Assembly (NCBI GenBank): GCA_964405805.1
Contig: CAYOPE010000027.1
Location: forward strand, 1 to 11,584
Direction: 5' to 3'
Source: CAYOPE01 sp964405805
Lineage (GTDB): Bacteria > Patescibacteriota > Doudnabacteria > UBA920 > O2-02-FULL-48-8
Length of the DNA stretch: 11,584 nt
The notes under the pieces are model-generated. The model saw nothing but the letters and a program-made list of their open reading frames with translations. It ran no database searches and was not told the origin of the DNA. Below, in pieces: positions 5,146 to 11,583 of this stretch. Numbering within the stretch: position 1 is the stretch's first letter; each line of letters opens with the position of its first letter. A program made the translations under genes and the position numbers.

Positions 5146-6126
5146 TTAGATCAGCCCGATTTTTTCTTTCACTTCGAAAATCGTCTTATCTGCAGCACTA
5201 CGGGCTTTTTCAGCACCGTCAGATAGGACTTTGGCAATGTAGTTTGGGTCTTTGACCAATTCTTGGTATCTTTTGCGCATTGGTGCAAAGTAATCGGCGA
5301 TCGCATCAGCTAGTGTTTCTTTTAGTTCAGAGTATTTGATGCTGCCAGCTTTGTATTGCTTAAGAAAATCATCATGCTGCTTTTTGTTCCCAAAGTGCAG
5401 CAGGAGCTCGAAAAGATTTGCTACTCCTTTCGGCATATCGTGAGTGGGGGCATCTGTGGCTGTGACTGCGCGCGAGAGTTTCCTTCGGATTTCTTCCGGC
5501 GAATCAAACATGTTGATGTATGAGCCGGGTTCAGACTTACTCATTTTGCGTTCGGGATGAGTCAGACTCATGATGCGGAGAGGTTTAGTCATGTAAGCTT
5601 TGACTTCAGAGAAAACTTTACCGAATTTGTGATTGAATTTGCGCGCAATCGTGTTTGTCAGTTCCAGATGCTGAATTTGATCCTGACCCACAGGTACCTT
5701 CGTTGCTTTATAAATTAAAATATCAGCGGCCATAAGCACTGGGTAGTCGAAAAGGCCAATGTTGATGTTGGCTTGCTGACGGGCGGCTTTGTCTTTGTAC
5801 TGGGTCATACGCTCCAGCTCGCCCATAGGCGTGATAGTATTAAAAATCCAAGCTAGCTCAGCGTGAGCTGGCACATGGGATTGGATGAAAATCGTACATT
5901 TTTTCGGATCTAAGCCTGCGGCTAAGAAAGTCGCGGCTAGATTGTAAATTTGCTCTTGTTTTTTCTTGCCAGGCTCGAAGTCTTCAGTCAATGAATGTAA
6001 ATCCACGATGCAAAAGTAGCAGTCTGCCTGATCCTGTAATTCCACAAAGTTTTTCAGAGAACCTAGGTAGTTCCCAATGTGTAAATCTCCTGTTGGTTGA
6101 ATTCCTGAGAGAATTCGGTCTTTCAT
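5146..6126 (-). CDS. trpS: tryptophan--tRNA ligase (TrpRS)
   Basis: A class I aminoacyl-tRNA synthetase that charges tRNA-Trp with tryptophan using ATP. I chose ATG 6124-6126 because it gives MKDRILSGIQPTG, the usual beginning of bacterial TrpRS, and a 326-aa protein of normal length. An ATG at 6138 and a TTG at 6150 lie further upstream in frame but too close to or inside the -10 box. The ATP-binding HIGN motif is at residues 16-19 and the KMSKS loop at 194-198. VGQDQIQHLELT and the Rossmann-fold elements between them are intact. No Shine-Dalgarno precedes the start. A TATAAT box ends 12 nt upstream of the ATG, so the mRNA is probably leaderless or nearly so. Two GC-rich unknown genes follow immediately downstream. 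Confidence 0.95.
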   Translation of the reverse strand: MKDRILSGIQPTGDLHIGNYLGSLKNFVELQDQADCYFCIVDLHSLTEDFEPGKKKQEQIYNLAATFLAAGLDPKKCTIFIQSHVPAHAELAWIFNTITPMGELERMTQYKDKAARQQANINIGLFDYPVLMAADILIYKATKVPVGQDQIQHLELTNTIARKFNHKFGKVFSEVKAYMTKPLRIMSLTHPERKMSKSEPGSYINMFDSPEEIRRKLSRAVTATDAPTHDMPKGVANLFELLLHFGNKKQHDDFLKQYKAGSIKYSELKETLADAIADYFAPMRKRYQELVKDPNYIAKVLSDGAEKARSAADKTIFEVKEKIGLI

Positions 6127-6138
6127 GTGTGTAACCAT

Positions 6139-6167
6139 ATTATAGGACAAATAATAAAACCGCCCAA
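6139..6167 (-). promoter_or_regulatory. promoter of trpS, overlapping the preceding terminator
   Basis: A perfect TATAAT (6139-6144, minus strand) lies 17 bp from TTGGGC (6162-6167), which is part of the hairpin of the upstream terminator. The predicted transcription start near 6132 leaves only about 6 nt before ATG 6126. This supports that start and a leaderless style of initiation. Confidence 0.6.
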
Positions 6168-6177
6168 ATGGGCGGTT
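6151..6177 (-). terminator. Rho-independent terminator of the RNase J operon
   Basis: On the minus strand AACCGCCCA, a 2-nt TT turn and TGGGCGGTT (9 bp, effectively 8 with a 4-nt loop) are followed by TTATTATTT. It sits 4 nt after the stop codon of the 102-aa gene and ends the rnj operon before trpS. Confidence 0.88.
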
Positions 6178-6181
6178 AGTA

Positions 6182-6490
6182 TTATCGGTCTCCTTGGCCT
6201 TTGTCGCTTATAACATCGAGATATCTTTTTAGACCAAGCTTAACTTTGCTGATAATTTCTCTTCGTTCTTCCTCGCTTGATGCTGTTCTGATTTTTGCAA
6301 GTTGTAGCATGCGATTCCCTTTAAAATCTCGTAGCATGTTATCATGTTGTGTCCCAATAACGTATTTGGGAATATTACGTATGCATTCCTCAGCTAGATC
6401 AAACGCCTTTTCTATATCAAGATCATCTTTTTGCAATTCCATTTCTAACGCTGATCGGGATTGTTCAAAGGTTGGCTCGTGTTCTGCCAT
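6182..6490 (-). CDS. small helical hypothetical protein cotranslated with RNase J
   Basis: A 102-aa charged protein, predicted almost entirely alpha-helical (for example SRSALEMELQKDDLDIEKAFDLAEE split around residues 11-35, and SSEEERREIISKVKLGL near 71-87), with no membrane segment or metal motif. I do not recognise a family. ATG 6488-6490 lies one nucleotide past the RNase J stop (TAATATG), with GAGGT just upstream inside the last rnj codons, so it is very likely translationally coupled to RNase J. This suggests an accessory or partner role in the same process (inference only). A terminator follows directly. Confidence 0.75.
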   Translation of the reverse strand: MAEHEPTFEQSRSALEMELQKDDLDIEKAFDLAEECIRNIPKYVIGTQHDNMLRDFKGNRMLQLAKIRTASSEEERREIISKVKLGLKRYLDVISDKGQGDR

Positions 6491-6491
6491 A

Positions 6492-8240
6492 TTAGACCTC
6501 GATTACTACTGGCAAAATCATAGGGCGGCGCTCAGTGCGTTGATACAGAAATTCGCCGATTTGGTCTCTGACTTCGGATCGGATATAAGCCCAGTTAGGT
6601 TCTTTGTACCCTTTGCCATTCTTGCTTTCCACGACTTTGCGGACCTCATGCTTAACTTCTTTGAGCAGATCTTCTGATCCTTTCATGTAGATGAATCCGC
6701 GAGAGATGATGTCCGGAGCTTGAGTAAGTTTGCCGTCTTTGCGGGCAATAGTCATGATAATGACAAACATGCCATCCTGAGCCATGACTTGACGGTCGCG
6801 AAGTACGACTTCTCCCACATCGCCAACTCCTAAGCCGTCCACGAAAACATAGCCAGTTGGAATTTTGGCCTCAGAGATTTTAATTCCATTAGCAGTCAAT
6901 TCTAGCATTTGACCATTGTCGAGCGTGAAGATTTTGTCTTCAGGTATACCCACAGCTTGAGCGATGTTGGCGTGCGCTACTAACATATGGTGTTCCCCGT
7001 GAATTGGCATGAAATTTTGAGGCTTGGTTAAACCGATCATTAACTTCAAATCTTCTTGGTAAGCGTGGCCAGAAGTGTGAATGTCTAGCATCTTGTAATA
7101 CAAAACTTTCGCTCCCAATCGCGCCAGGTTTGAAAGTACAGATGAAACTGAACGTTCATTGCCTGGAATTGGGTTGGCAGACACAACGCAAGTATCGCCT
7201 TTTTTAATTTGAATTGTCTTGTGTTCACTTCGGGCGATTCGAGCCAAAGCAGCTGCTTCTTCGCCTTGTGAGCCAGTGGTCAGGATTACTACTTGGTTAT
7301 CTGGCAGTTTTTTCGCCTGTTCCATTTTGATAATCATGCCTTTAGCAGGAAGCTTGAGGTAATTAGTTGCTAGACAAATTTCAATGTTATTGACCATAGA
7401 CCTACCAGTAACCACAAGTTTACGGTTACTTTTGTAAGCCGCATCAATCACTTGCTGAATACGAGAAATCAGAGTGGAGAATGTGGCGAAGATGACGCGG
7501 CCCTGGGCGTCAGTCATGATTCGATCAATAGTATCGCCCAAAGTTTTTTCCGAAACCGAATATCCCGGCTTTTCGGCGTTGGTAGAATCGCTCATAAGTA
7601 GCGCTACTCCTTCGCCACCATATCTTGCCAGTTTATCAAATTCTGAAGGACGACCATCCACTGGCGTATGGTCAAACTTCCAGTCTGTAGCATATACAAG
7701 TAGACCAGCCGGAGTATTGATGGCCAGTCCCACGCCATCAGGAATGTTGTGGTTGATGCGGAAGAATCTGATGCGGAAATTGCCCAAAGTCAGAATGTCA
7801 TCTTTATTCAATTCATGAATTTGGCTTCTGCCGAGCAAATGAAATTCTTCTAAGCGCTTTTTTATGAGCTCGCCTGTCAGTTTCATAGTGTAAATTGGTG
7901 GATCACCAATTTTTGGCATGATATAGGGAATGGCACCGATGTGGTCCAAATGCCCGTGAGTGATAATCACTCCCTTGATTCTTTTTTTATTTTCTTCCAG
8001 GTACTTCGTATTTGGAATGATGTAATCAATCCCTGGCATGGTCTCATCTGGAAATCCAAGACCCATGTCAATTACAAGAATATCATCACCGTACTCCATG
8101 ACGGTCATGTTTTCGCCGACTTCTTCGATACCTCCGAGAGGTATGACTTTGAGAGTGGCTTTACTGTCGACTTTTGGTTTTTCTGCTATAGCTGTAGCAG
8201 TGTGCTGCCTTGCGGCAGGTTGTGGTTTTTTAAAAATCAC
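6492..8240 (-). CDS. rnj: ribonuclease J (metallo-beta-lactamase/beta-CASP)
   Basis: A 582-aa RNase J, the bifunctional 5'-3' exo- and endoribonuclease of bacterial mRNA decay and rRNA maturation. An N-terminal extension of about 28 Lys/Ala/Gln-rich residues precedes the core KVIPLGGIEEVGENM. The zinc-binding HGHLDH motif is at residues 95-100. Further signatures are NHNIPDGVGLAI near 163-174, MSDSTNAEKPGYS, the beta-CASP segments VTGRSMVNN and TTGSQGEE, and HTSGHA followed by MPIHGEHHML. The length fits the family (about 550-600 aa). The start is GTG 8238-8240 with the Shine-Dalgarno AAAGGT at good spacing; no ATG lies nearby upstream. It heads an operon with the 102-aa gene. A promoter about 170 nt upstream gives an unusually long structured leader, a possible site of autoregulation. 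Confidence 0.95.
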   Translation of the reverse strand: MIFKKPQPAARQHTATAIAEKPKVDSKATLKVIPLGGIEEVGENMTVMEYGDDILVIDMGLGFPDETMPGIDYIIPNTKYLEENKKRIKGVIITHGHLDHIGAIPYIMPKIGDPPIYTMKLTGELIKKRLEEFHLLGRSQIHELNKDDILTLGNFRIRFFRINHNIPDGVGLAINTPAGLLVYATDWKFDHTPVDGRPSEFDKLARYGGEGVALLMSDSTNAEKPGYSVSEKTLGDTIDRIMTDAQGRVIFATFSTLISRIQQVIDAAYKSNRKLVVTGRSMVNNIEICLATNYLKLPAKGMIIKMEQAKKLPDNQVVILTTGSQGEEAAALARIARSEHKTIQIKKGDTCVVSANPIPGNERSVSSVLSNLARLGAKVLYYKMLDIHTSGHAYQEDLKLMIGLTKPQNFMPIHGEHHMLVAHANIAQAVGIPEDKIFTLDNGQMLELTANGIKISEAKIPTGYVFVDGLGVGDVGEVVLRDRQVMAQDGMFVIIMTIARKDGKLTQAPDIISRGFIYMKGSEDLLKEVKHEVRKVVESKNGKGYKEPNWAYIRSEVRDQIGEFLYQRTERRPMILPVVIEV

Positions 8241-8403
8241 AAATAACCTTTTGTCGTAACTGTGTTACTTTACGAACTAAATAATAATATTGAGCGTCTA
8301 AGCAGGGCTGAACCGCTGGCTTAAAATCGCTAATTAACACAAGATAAAGCACAAACTTACGTTTATGTTCTAGCTTTTATTAACTTTTCCAAGAATTCAC
8401 TGT
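8241..8403 (-). promoter_or_regulatory. long 5' leader of the RNase J mRNA
   Basis: About 163 nt separate the predicted transcription start (near 8403) from GTG 8240. The leader holds an imperfect hairpin around 8292-8332 (AAGC and GCTT arms inside AGCG/CGCT) and a small perfect hairpin GTAAC-ACA-GTTAC at 8256-8268, some 15 nt upstream of the start. No known riboswitch was recognised. A structured leader could let RNase J control its own mRNA, as RNase E does in E. coli (analogy only). Confidence 0.4.
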
Positions 8404-8409
8404 ATATAT

Positions 8410-8438
8410 ATTATACACCTAAAATCGATTCTAGTCAA
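8410..8438 (-). promoter_or_regulatory. strong sigma70-type promoter of rnj
   Basis: On the minus strand TTGACT (8433-8438), a 17-bp spacer and perfect TATAAT (8410-8415) make the best promoter in the window. It lies 16 bp past the 3' end of the tRNA-Leu gene. Confidence 0.82.
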
Positions 8439-8453
8439 TATCTACTGATTCTT

Positions 8454-8540
8454 TGGTGGGCACGGAGAGATTTGAACTCTCACAGGATTGCTCCTACACG
8501 CTCCTGAAGCGTGCGCGTATACCAGTTCCGCCACGTGCCC
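8454..8540 (-). tRNA. trnL: tRNA-Leu, anticodon CAG, CCA encoded
   Basis: A complete class II tRNA on the minus strand. The acceptor stem GGGCACG pairs with CGTGCCC, the D stem is GCG/CGC, and the anticodon stem CACGC/GCGTG holds loop TTCAGGA, giving anticodon CAG (reads CUG). The long variable arm AGGA-GCAA-TCCT and T arm GAGAG-TTCAAAT-CTCTC are typical of tRNA-Leu. The discriminator is A, followed by an encoded CCA (8454-8456). The 5' end lies 5 nt after the stop codon of the substrate-binding protein gene, so the tRNA is probably processed from that mRNA. Confidence 0.96.
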
Positions 8541-8545
8541 TCGAC

Positions 8546-10285
8546 TTAATAATACCACTGATTTAGATTTAGGAATCGTTCTGAAGGATGAATTATATTG
8601 GTTAAATCGATCCCTTGCAAGTTTTTTGGAACATTATAAAGGTAAATTGAGCGCACGAGGAAAATAGCTGGCAACTGGTCATTCAAAATTTCTGCAAATC
8701 GCTGATAGTTTTTTTGACGAAGAGTGGTATCCGTAGTCTGCCGAGCTTGAGTCAAAAGTTTATCTGCTTCGGTGTTGGAAAATCCAGAAAGATTTAGTCC
8801 TGGATCGTGGGACTGGCTCGAATCCCAGAAAGCAAACGGATCTGGATCGCTGCCGACGTTTTCTGAAAACAACAAAGCATCAAATGCACGTGGTCGAATG
8901 TACTGATCTTCTAAATCGTGAGATGAAACGACAACTAAATTGATTTTTATACCAAGTTTTTCCCATTGGGTTTGTAAAACTTGCGCTGTTTTCACATTAA
9001 TCACTACATTTCCATTTGTCGCTAAGCTGAATTCCAAAACTTTTTTGTTCTTTGTACGCAAATGACTCGCTGGATCGATTTTCCAACCTGCTCTGTCCAA
9101 AATTTGTCCAGCTTCATCCAGGCTGTAATGAACTGATTGCGTTATGCTTGGATTATAGCCCAAACTTTTTTCGAAAATAGGACTGACTGCGGGGACAGCA
9201 TTGCCTTTATAGACTTCGTCGATTAAGGACTGTCGATCTGTGACAAGCCATAGAGCTTGTCTGACTGCTTTTTCATTTAATATCGGATTTTTTGGCAAAT
9301 TGAAAAACACAGCTTGATATTGCGGTAGGTTTATTCGATATTGATTCGTTTTGTCGGACTGAGACAAGAAGATTTTCTGGTCAAACGGCTCGAATCCTAA
9401 AGACTGAATCTCCTTGCCTTGATAAGCAGCAATCAGACTGTCGTAGCCATCGTAAAATTTAAAAGTAATTTCGTTTAGATAAGGAGAACCGAGATAATAT
9501 TGATTGTTGGCGCGGAGAGTGATGGATTTAATAGTTCCATCTGAAGTTTTTTTAATTTCTGAGACTACAAATGGTCCTGAGCCAACAGGCTTGAGGTTAG
9601 TATCGGCGAGTCTGAAATTTTGTGCCCCGTAATCTTGCCAAATGTGTTTGGGTAAAACGCCCAAGGCAAAATTTGTCATAAATGAGTTAGAAACTTCTCT
9701 TAGTGTAAAGGTCAGAGTCTGATCATCGATTTTAGTAATTTTTACCCGCGACCAGTTGGGACGAAGTGGGGAAGAGTATTCGCCGTTTTGAACAAGTTGA
9801 ATGGTAAATAGAACATCGTCTGCATTCAGAGGCCGACCGTCCTGCCACTTCAGGCCTGGTCTAAGATTGAGAGTATAAGTTTTCTGGTCTTTACTGATAC
9901 TGGGTAAGCTTGCTGCCAAATCTGGAACTAAGTTTTCATCCTTGTCGAATTTCAGCAGCTGCGCGTAAACTAGTCGACTTAAATCAGTATCCACTGAAGA
10001 TGTGGCTGCTAGTATTGGGTTGATAAATTGTGGCTGACCAACCAAACCTTCGATCAGCTCTCCACCTGAGTGTGGTCCAGGCCCGCGGTGGGTGATGGCT
10101 ACGATAAATAAAAAACCGCCTGAAAGCACGAAAACAAGAAGGGCGATGACGAGGATATAGATTTCTTTGGGAGAAAAATTTTCGAGAATGTGTGGAACCT
10201 GCTGGCGGGTAATAGTTTTTATATTAGTTACCCCAGACCACAAATGCTGCCAGAACGCCTTGAATTGTAACCAAAGGTTACGCAT
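8546..10285 (-). CDS. membrane-anchored peptide ABC-type substrate-binding protein
   Basis: A 579-aa SBP_bac_5 (OppA/DppA-like) protein predicted to bind peptides or similar ligands outside the membrane. An N-terminal cytoplasmic segment of about 40 residues, rich in Trp, Phe and basic residues, leads into one transmembrane helix (about 42-64). The ligand-binding fold starts at GGELIEGLVGQPQFINPILA and includes the family segments LRPGLKWQDGRPLNADDVLFT and AVRQALWLVTDRQSLIDEVYKGNAVPAVSPI (quoted in parts). There is no lipobox cysteine, so it is tethered by the helix and not lipidated, and the protein is longer than most OppA because of this anchor. No permease or ATPase genes are adjacent. 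It lies 5 nt behind secG and 5 nt ahead of tRNA-Leu, suggesting one transcript. The actual ligand is unknown. Confidence 0.9.
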   Translation of the reverse strand: MRNLWLQFKAFWQHLWSGVTNIKTITRQQVPHILENFSPKEIYILVIALLVFVLSGGFLFIVAITHRGPGPHSGGELIEGLVGQPQFINPILAATSSVDTDLSRLVYAQLLKFDKDENLVPDLAASLPSISKDQKTYTLNLRPGLKWQDGRPLNADDVLFTIQLVQNGEYSSPLRPNWSRVKITKIDDQTLTFTLREVSNSFMTNFALGVLPKHIWQDYGAQNFRLADTNLKPVGSGPFVVSEIKKTSDGTIKSITLRANNQYYLGSPYLNEITFKFYDGYDSLIAAYQGKEIQSLGFEPFDQKIFLSQSDKTNQYRINLPQYQAVFFNLPKNPILNEKAVRQALWLVTDRQSLIDEVYKGNAVPAVSPIFEKSLGYNPSITQSVHYSLDEAGQILDRAGWKIDPASHLRTKNKKVLEFSLATNGNVVINVKTAQVLQTQWEKLGIKINLVVVSSHDLEDQYIRPRAFDALLFSENVGSDPDPFAFWDSSQSHDPGLNLSGFSNTEADKLLTQARQTTDTTLRQKNYQRFAEILNDQLPAIFLVRSIYLYNVPKNLQGIDLTNIIHPSERFLNLNQWYY

Positions 10286-10290
10286 CTAAA

Positions 10291-10518
10291 CTATTTTAGA
10301 AAAACTATAACAGCAGAAAGAAGGATAAAAATTACTACTAAAATAATTGTGAAATAATGTAAACCTAAAGCAATACCACGCTTGGAACGATAGACACCGC
10401 CATCGCCGCCAAAGACAGTGGAGAGGCCGCCCTCGCGTTGCTGGAGGAGGATACTGATGACAAGCAGGACATCAATTACTATAACAGCGAAAATTAGGAT
10501 ATTTTTTGAGAGATGCAT
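10291..10518 (-). CDS. secG: preprotein translocase subunit SecG
   Basis: A 75-aa SecG, the small subunit of the SecYEG protein-export channel. Two hydrophobic helices (about residues 7-24 and 52-74) flank the conserved cytoplasmic loop LLQQREGGLSTVFGG (24-38), which is diagnostic. Length is typical. The start is ATG 10516-10518 with little Shine-Dalgarno, and the stop is TAG at 10291-10293. It leads the secG, substrate-binding protein, tRNA-Leu unit from its own promoter at 10539-10567. Co-expression with a large exported, membrane-anchored binding protein makes sense, since that protein must pass the Sec channel. Confidence 0.93.
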   Translation of the reverse strand: MHLSKNILIFAVIVIDVLLVISILLQQREGGLSTVFGGDGGVYRSKRGIALGLHYFTIILVVIFILLSAVIVFLK

Positions 10519-10538
10519 AGTTTAAAAGTTGCTTAGAT

Positions 10539-10567
10539 ATTTTGCCAGAAAAGATTTGTCTTGTCAA
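10539..10567 (-). promoter_or_regulatory. promoter of secG overlapping the uvrC stop codon
   Basis: On the minus strand a perfect -35 TTGACA (10562-10567) includes the uvrC TGA stop and is followed by 17 bp and CAAAAT (10539-10544, 4 of 6). The predicted start near 10532 gives a leader of about 14 nt. secG may also be reached by read-through from uvrC, as no terminator lies between them. Confidence 0.6.
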
Positions 10568-11583
10568 AGGGAAGCCTTGAGCTTTTCAGCCGCTTTGGAT
10601 CCGATGATTGCGGCAAGCTCAGTCAGCGAGGCTTGACGAGCTCTTTTGGCAGAGCCGAATTTTTGGAGCAATTGCTTCTTTTTATGCGGTCCGATGCCGC
10701 TGATTTGATCGAGAGCTGAGGCCAGAGATCCTTTGGATCGCAATTGTCTGTGAAACTTGACTGCAAAACGGTGAGCTTCGTCTCGGATTCTCTGAAGCAG
10801 GAAGAGCGCGATGGAATTTGGTGGCAGGACGATGGGATTTTTCTGTCTAGGCAAAAAGATTTCCTCTAGTCGTTTAGCCAAACCGATGATGGGTATATTC
10901 GCAATCCCGAACTCGTTTCGGGATCTATTTTTAGATGCTGAAATAAATTCAGCATTGCGTATCGCAGTAATGGCAGCGCTCAGCTGGCCTTTGCCGCCAT
11001 CGATCAAAATAAGATCTGGCAGTGGCCAGTCGTGACGAAATCTTCGTTCCAGCATCTCTCGCATCATGGCAAAGTCATCTGGCTTTGGTAAGGAGTTATT
11101 TCCGCCGGAGGCGGATCCGCCTTTGGCGGAGATCTTAAATTTGCGATACTGGCTTTTCTCTGACCTGCCAAAGTCAAAGACAATCATAGAGCCTACAGGA
11201 TTGGTGCCTTGGATGTTGGAAATATCATAAGCTTCGATTCTGCCCGGCAGTTTTTCTAATTTGAGGACTCGTTGCAGCTCCTTGAGCGAGGAAAGTAGTC
11301 GGGCTTCCTCGAGTAAGTGCTTGTCAGTAGTGGATTCGAGATATTGCTTGGCATTTTGTTCGCCAAGCTTGATGAGATCAAGCTTCGGGCCTCGGGTGGG
11401 GGTGAGGAGTTGTATCTCCCCTCCTTTTAAGGAGGGGCTGGGGGAGGTCTTTGGGTCAGGACCCCCTCTTAATCTCCCCCTTAAAAGGGGGAGAAATTCA
11501 ATTTTCCCAGGCAACAGCAATTCCCTTGGCCAGCTAGATGCCTCGACATAATCCTTGGGAAAAAATTCTCCGAAGATTTCCTC
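10564..11583 (-). CDS. uvrC: excinuclease ABC subunit C, partial (C-terminal part)
   Basis: The C-terminal 339 codons of UvrC, the nuclease that makes both incisions in nucleotide excision repair with UvrAB. The frame is open to the right edge (first codons read EEIFGEFFPKDYVEASSWP), so the N-terminal GIY-YIG part lies outside. A TTG at 11520 is not the start. After TPTRGPKLDLIKLGEQNA comes the RNase H-like endonuclease domain with its expected acidic residues in EAYDISN, PDDFAMMRE and LILIDGGKGQ, plus the His of RIRDEAHRFA. A helix-hairpin-helix domain closes the protein (ISGIGPHKKKQLLQKFGS). Three in-frame insertions coded by palindromic repeats interrupt otherwise conserved spacing (see repeats at 10901, 11101 and 11416). 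The reading frame and active-site residues survive, so the gene appears functional. Confidence 0.95.
   Translation of the reverse strand, partial: EEIFGEFFPKDYVEASSWPRELLLPGKIEFLPLLRGRLRGGPDPKTSPSPSLKGGEIQLLTPTRGPKLDLIKLGEQNAKQYLESTTDKHLLEEARLLSSLKELQRVLKLEKLPGRIEAYDISNIQGTNPVGSMIVFDFGRSEKSQYRKFKISAKGGSASGGNNSLPKPDDFAMMREMLERRFRHDWPLPDLILIDGGKGQLSAAITAIRNAEFISASKNRSRNEFGIANIPIIGLAKRLEEIFLPRQKNPIVLPPNSIALFLLQRIRDEAHRFAVKFHRQLRSKGSLASALDQISGIGPHKKKQLLQKFGSAKRARQASLTELAAIIGSKAAEKLKASL
10901..10958. repeat. twin-hairpin palindromic repeat inside uvrC
   Basis: Two adjacent perfect 8-bp stems, ATCCCGAA-CTCGT-TTCGGGAT (10904-10924) and ATGCTGAA-ATAAA-TTCAGCAT (10935-10955), are enclosed by GCAAT/ATTGC at 10901-10905 and 10954-10958. 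It encodes roughly the residues EFISASKNRSRNEFGI, placed just before the conserved IPIIGLAKR strand, where UvrC proteins normally have only a few residues. It resembles intergenic REP-like units seen in many bacteria. Confidence 0.8.
11101..11130. repeat. 30-bp double palindrome inside uvrC, exactly ten codons
   Basis: Two 15-bp hairpin units, TCCGCC-GGA-GGCGGA and TCCGCC-TTT-GGCGGA, lie back to back. Read on the minus strand, it falls exactly in codon phase and encodes SAKGGSASGG just upstream of the conserved PDDFAMM segment. UvrC relatives usually lack this glycine/serine loop, so it looks like an inserted repeat tolerated as a flexible loop. Confidence 0.8.
11416..11493. repeat. inverted REP pair (BIME-like) inside uvrC
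   Basis: Two related GC-rich units face each other. The first is CCCCTCCTT-TT-AAGGAGGGG with tail CTGGGGGAGGT (11418-11448). The second, inverted, is CTCCCCCTT-AA-AAGGGGGAG with tail CCCCCTCTTAAT (11462-11493). They are separated by about 13 bp. The 78-bp unit equals 26 codons and yields a Pro/Gly/Arg-rich stretch (LLRGRLRGGPDPK and onward) between LLLPGKIEF and IQLLTPTRG, where the UvrC family is normally continuous. Confidence 0.82.

Noticed and set aside
4608..5255. 215-codon plus-strand frame over the GC-rich pair
   Set aside because: It has no ribosome binding site, runs into the 3' end of trpS on the opposite strand and competes with two minus-strand genes that have strong ribosome binding sites.
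10564..11493. CRISPR array from the repeated hairpins in uvrC
   Set aside because: The repeats are of three different kinds, not regularly spaced, and lie inside an intact coding frame.
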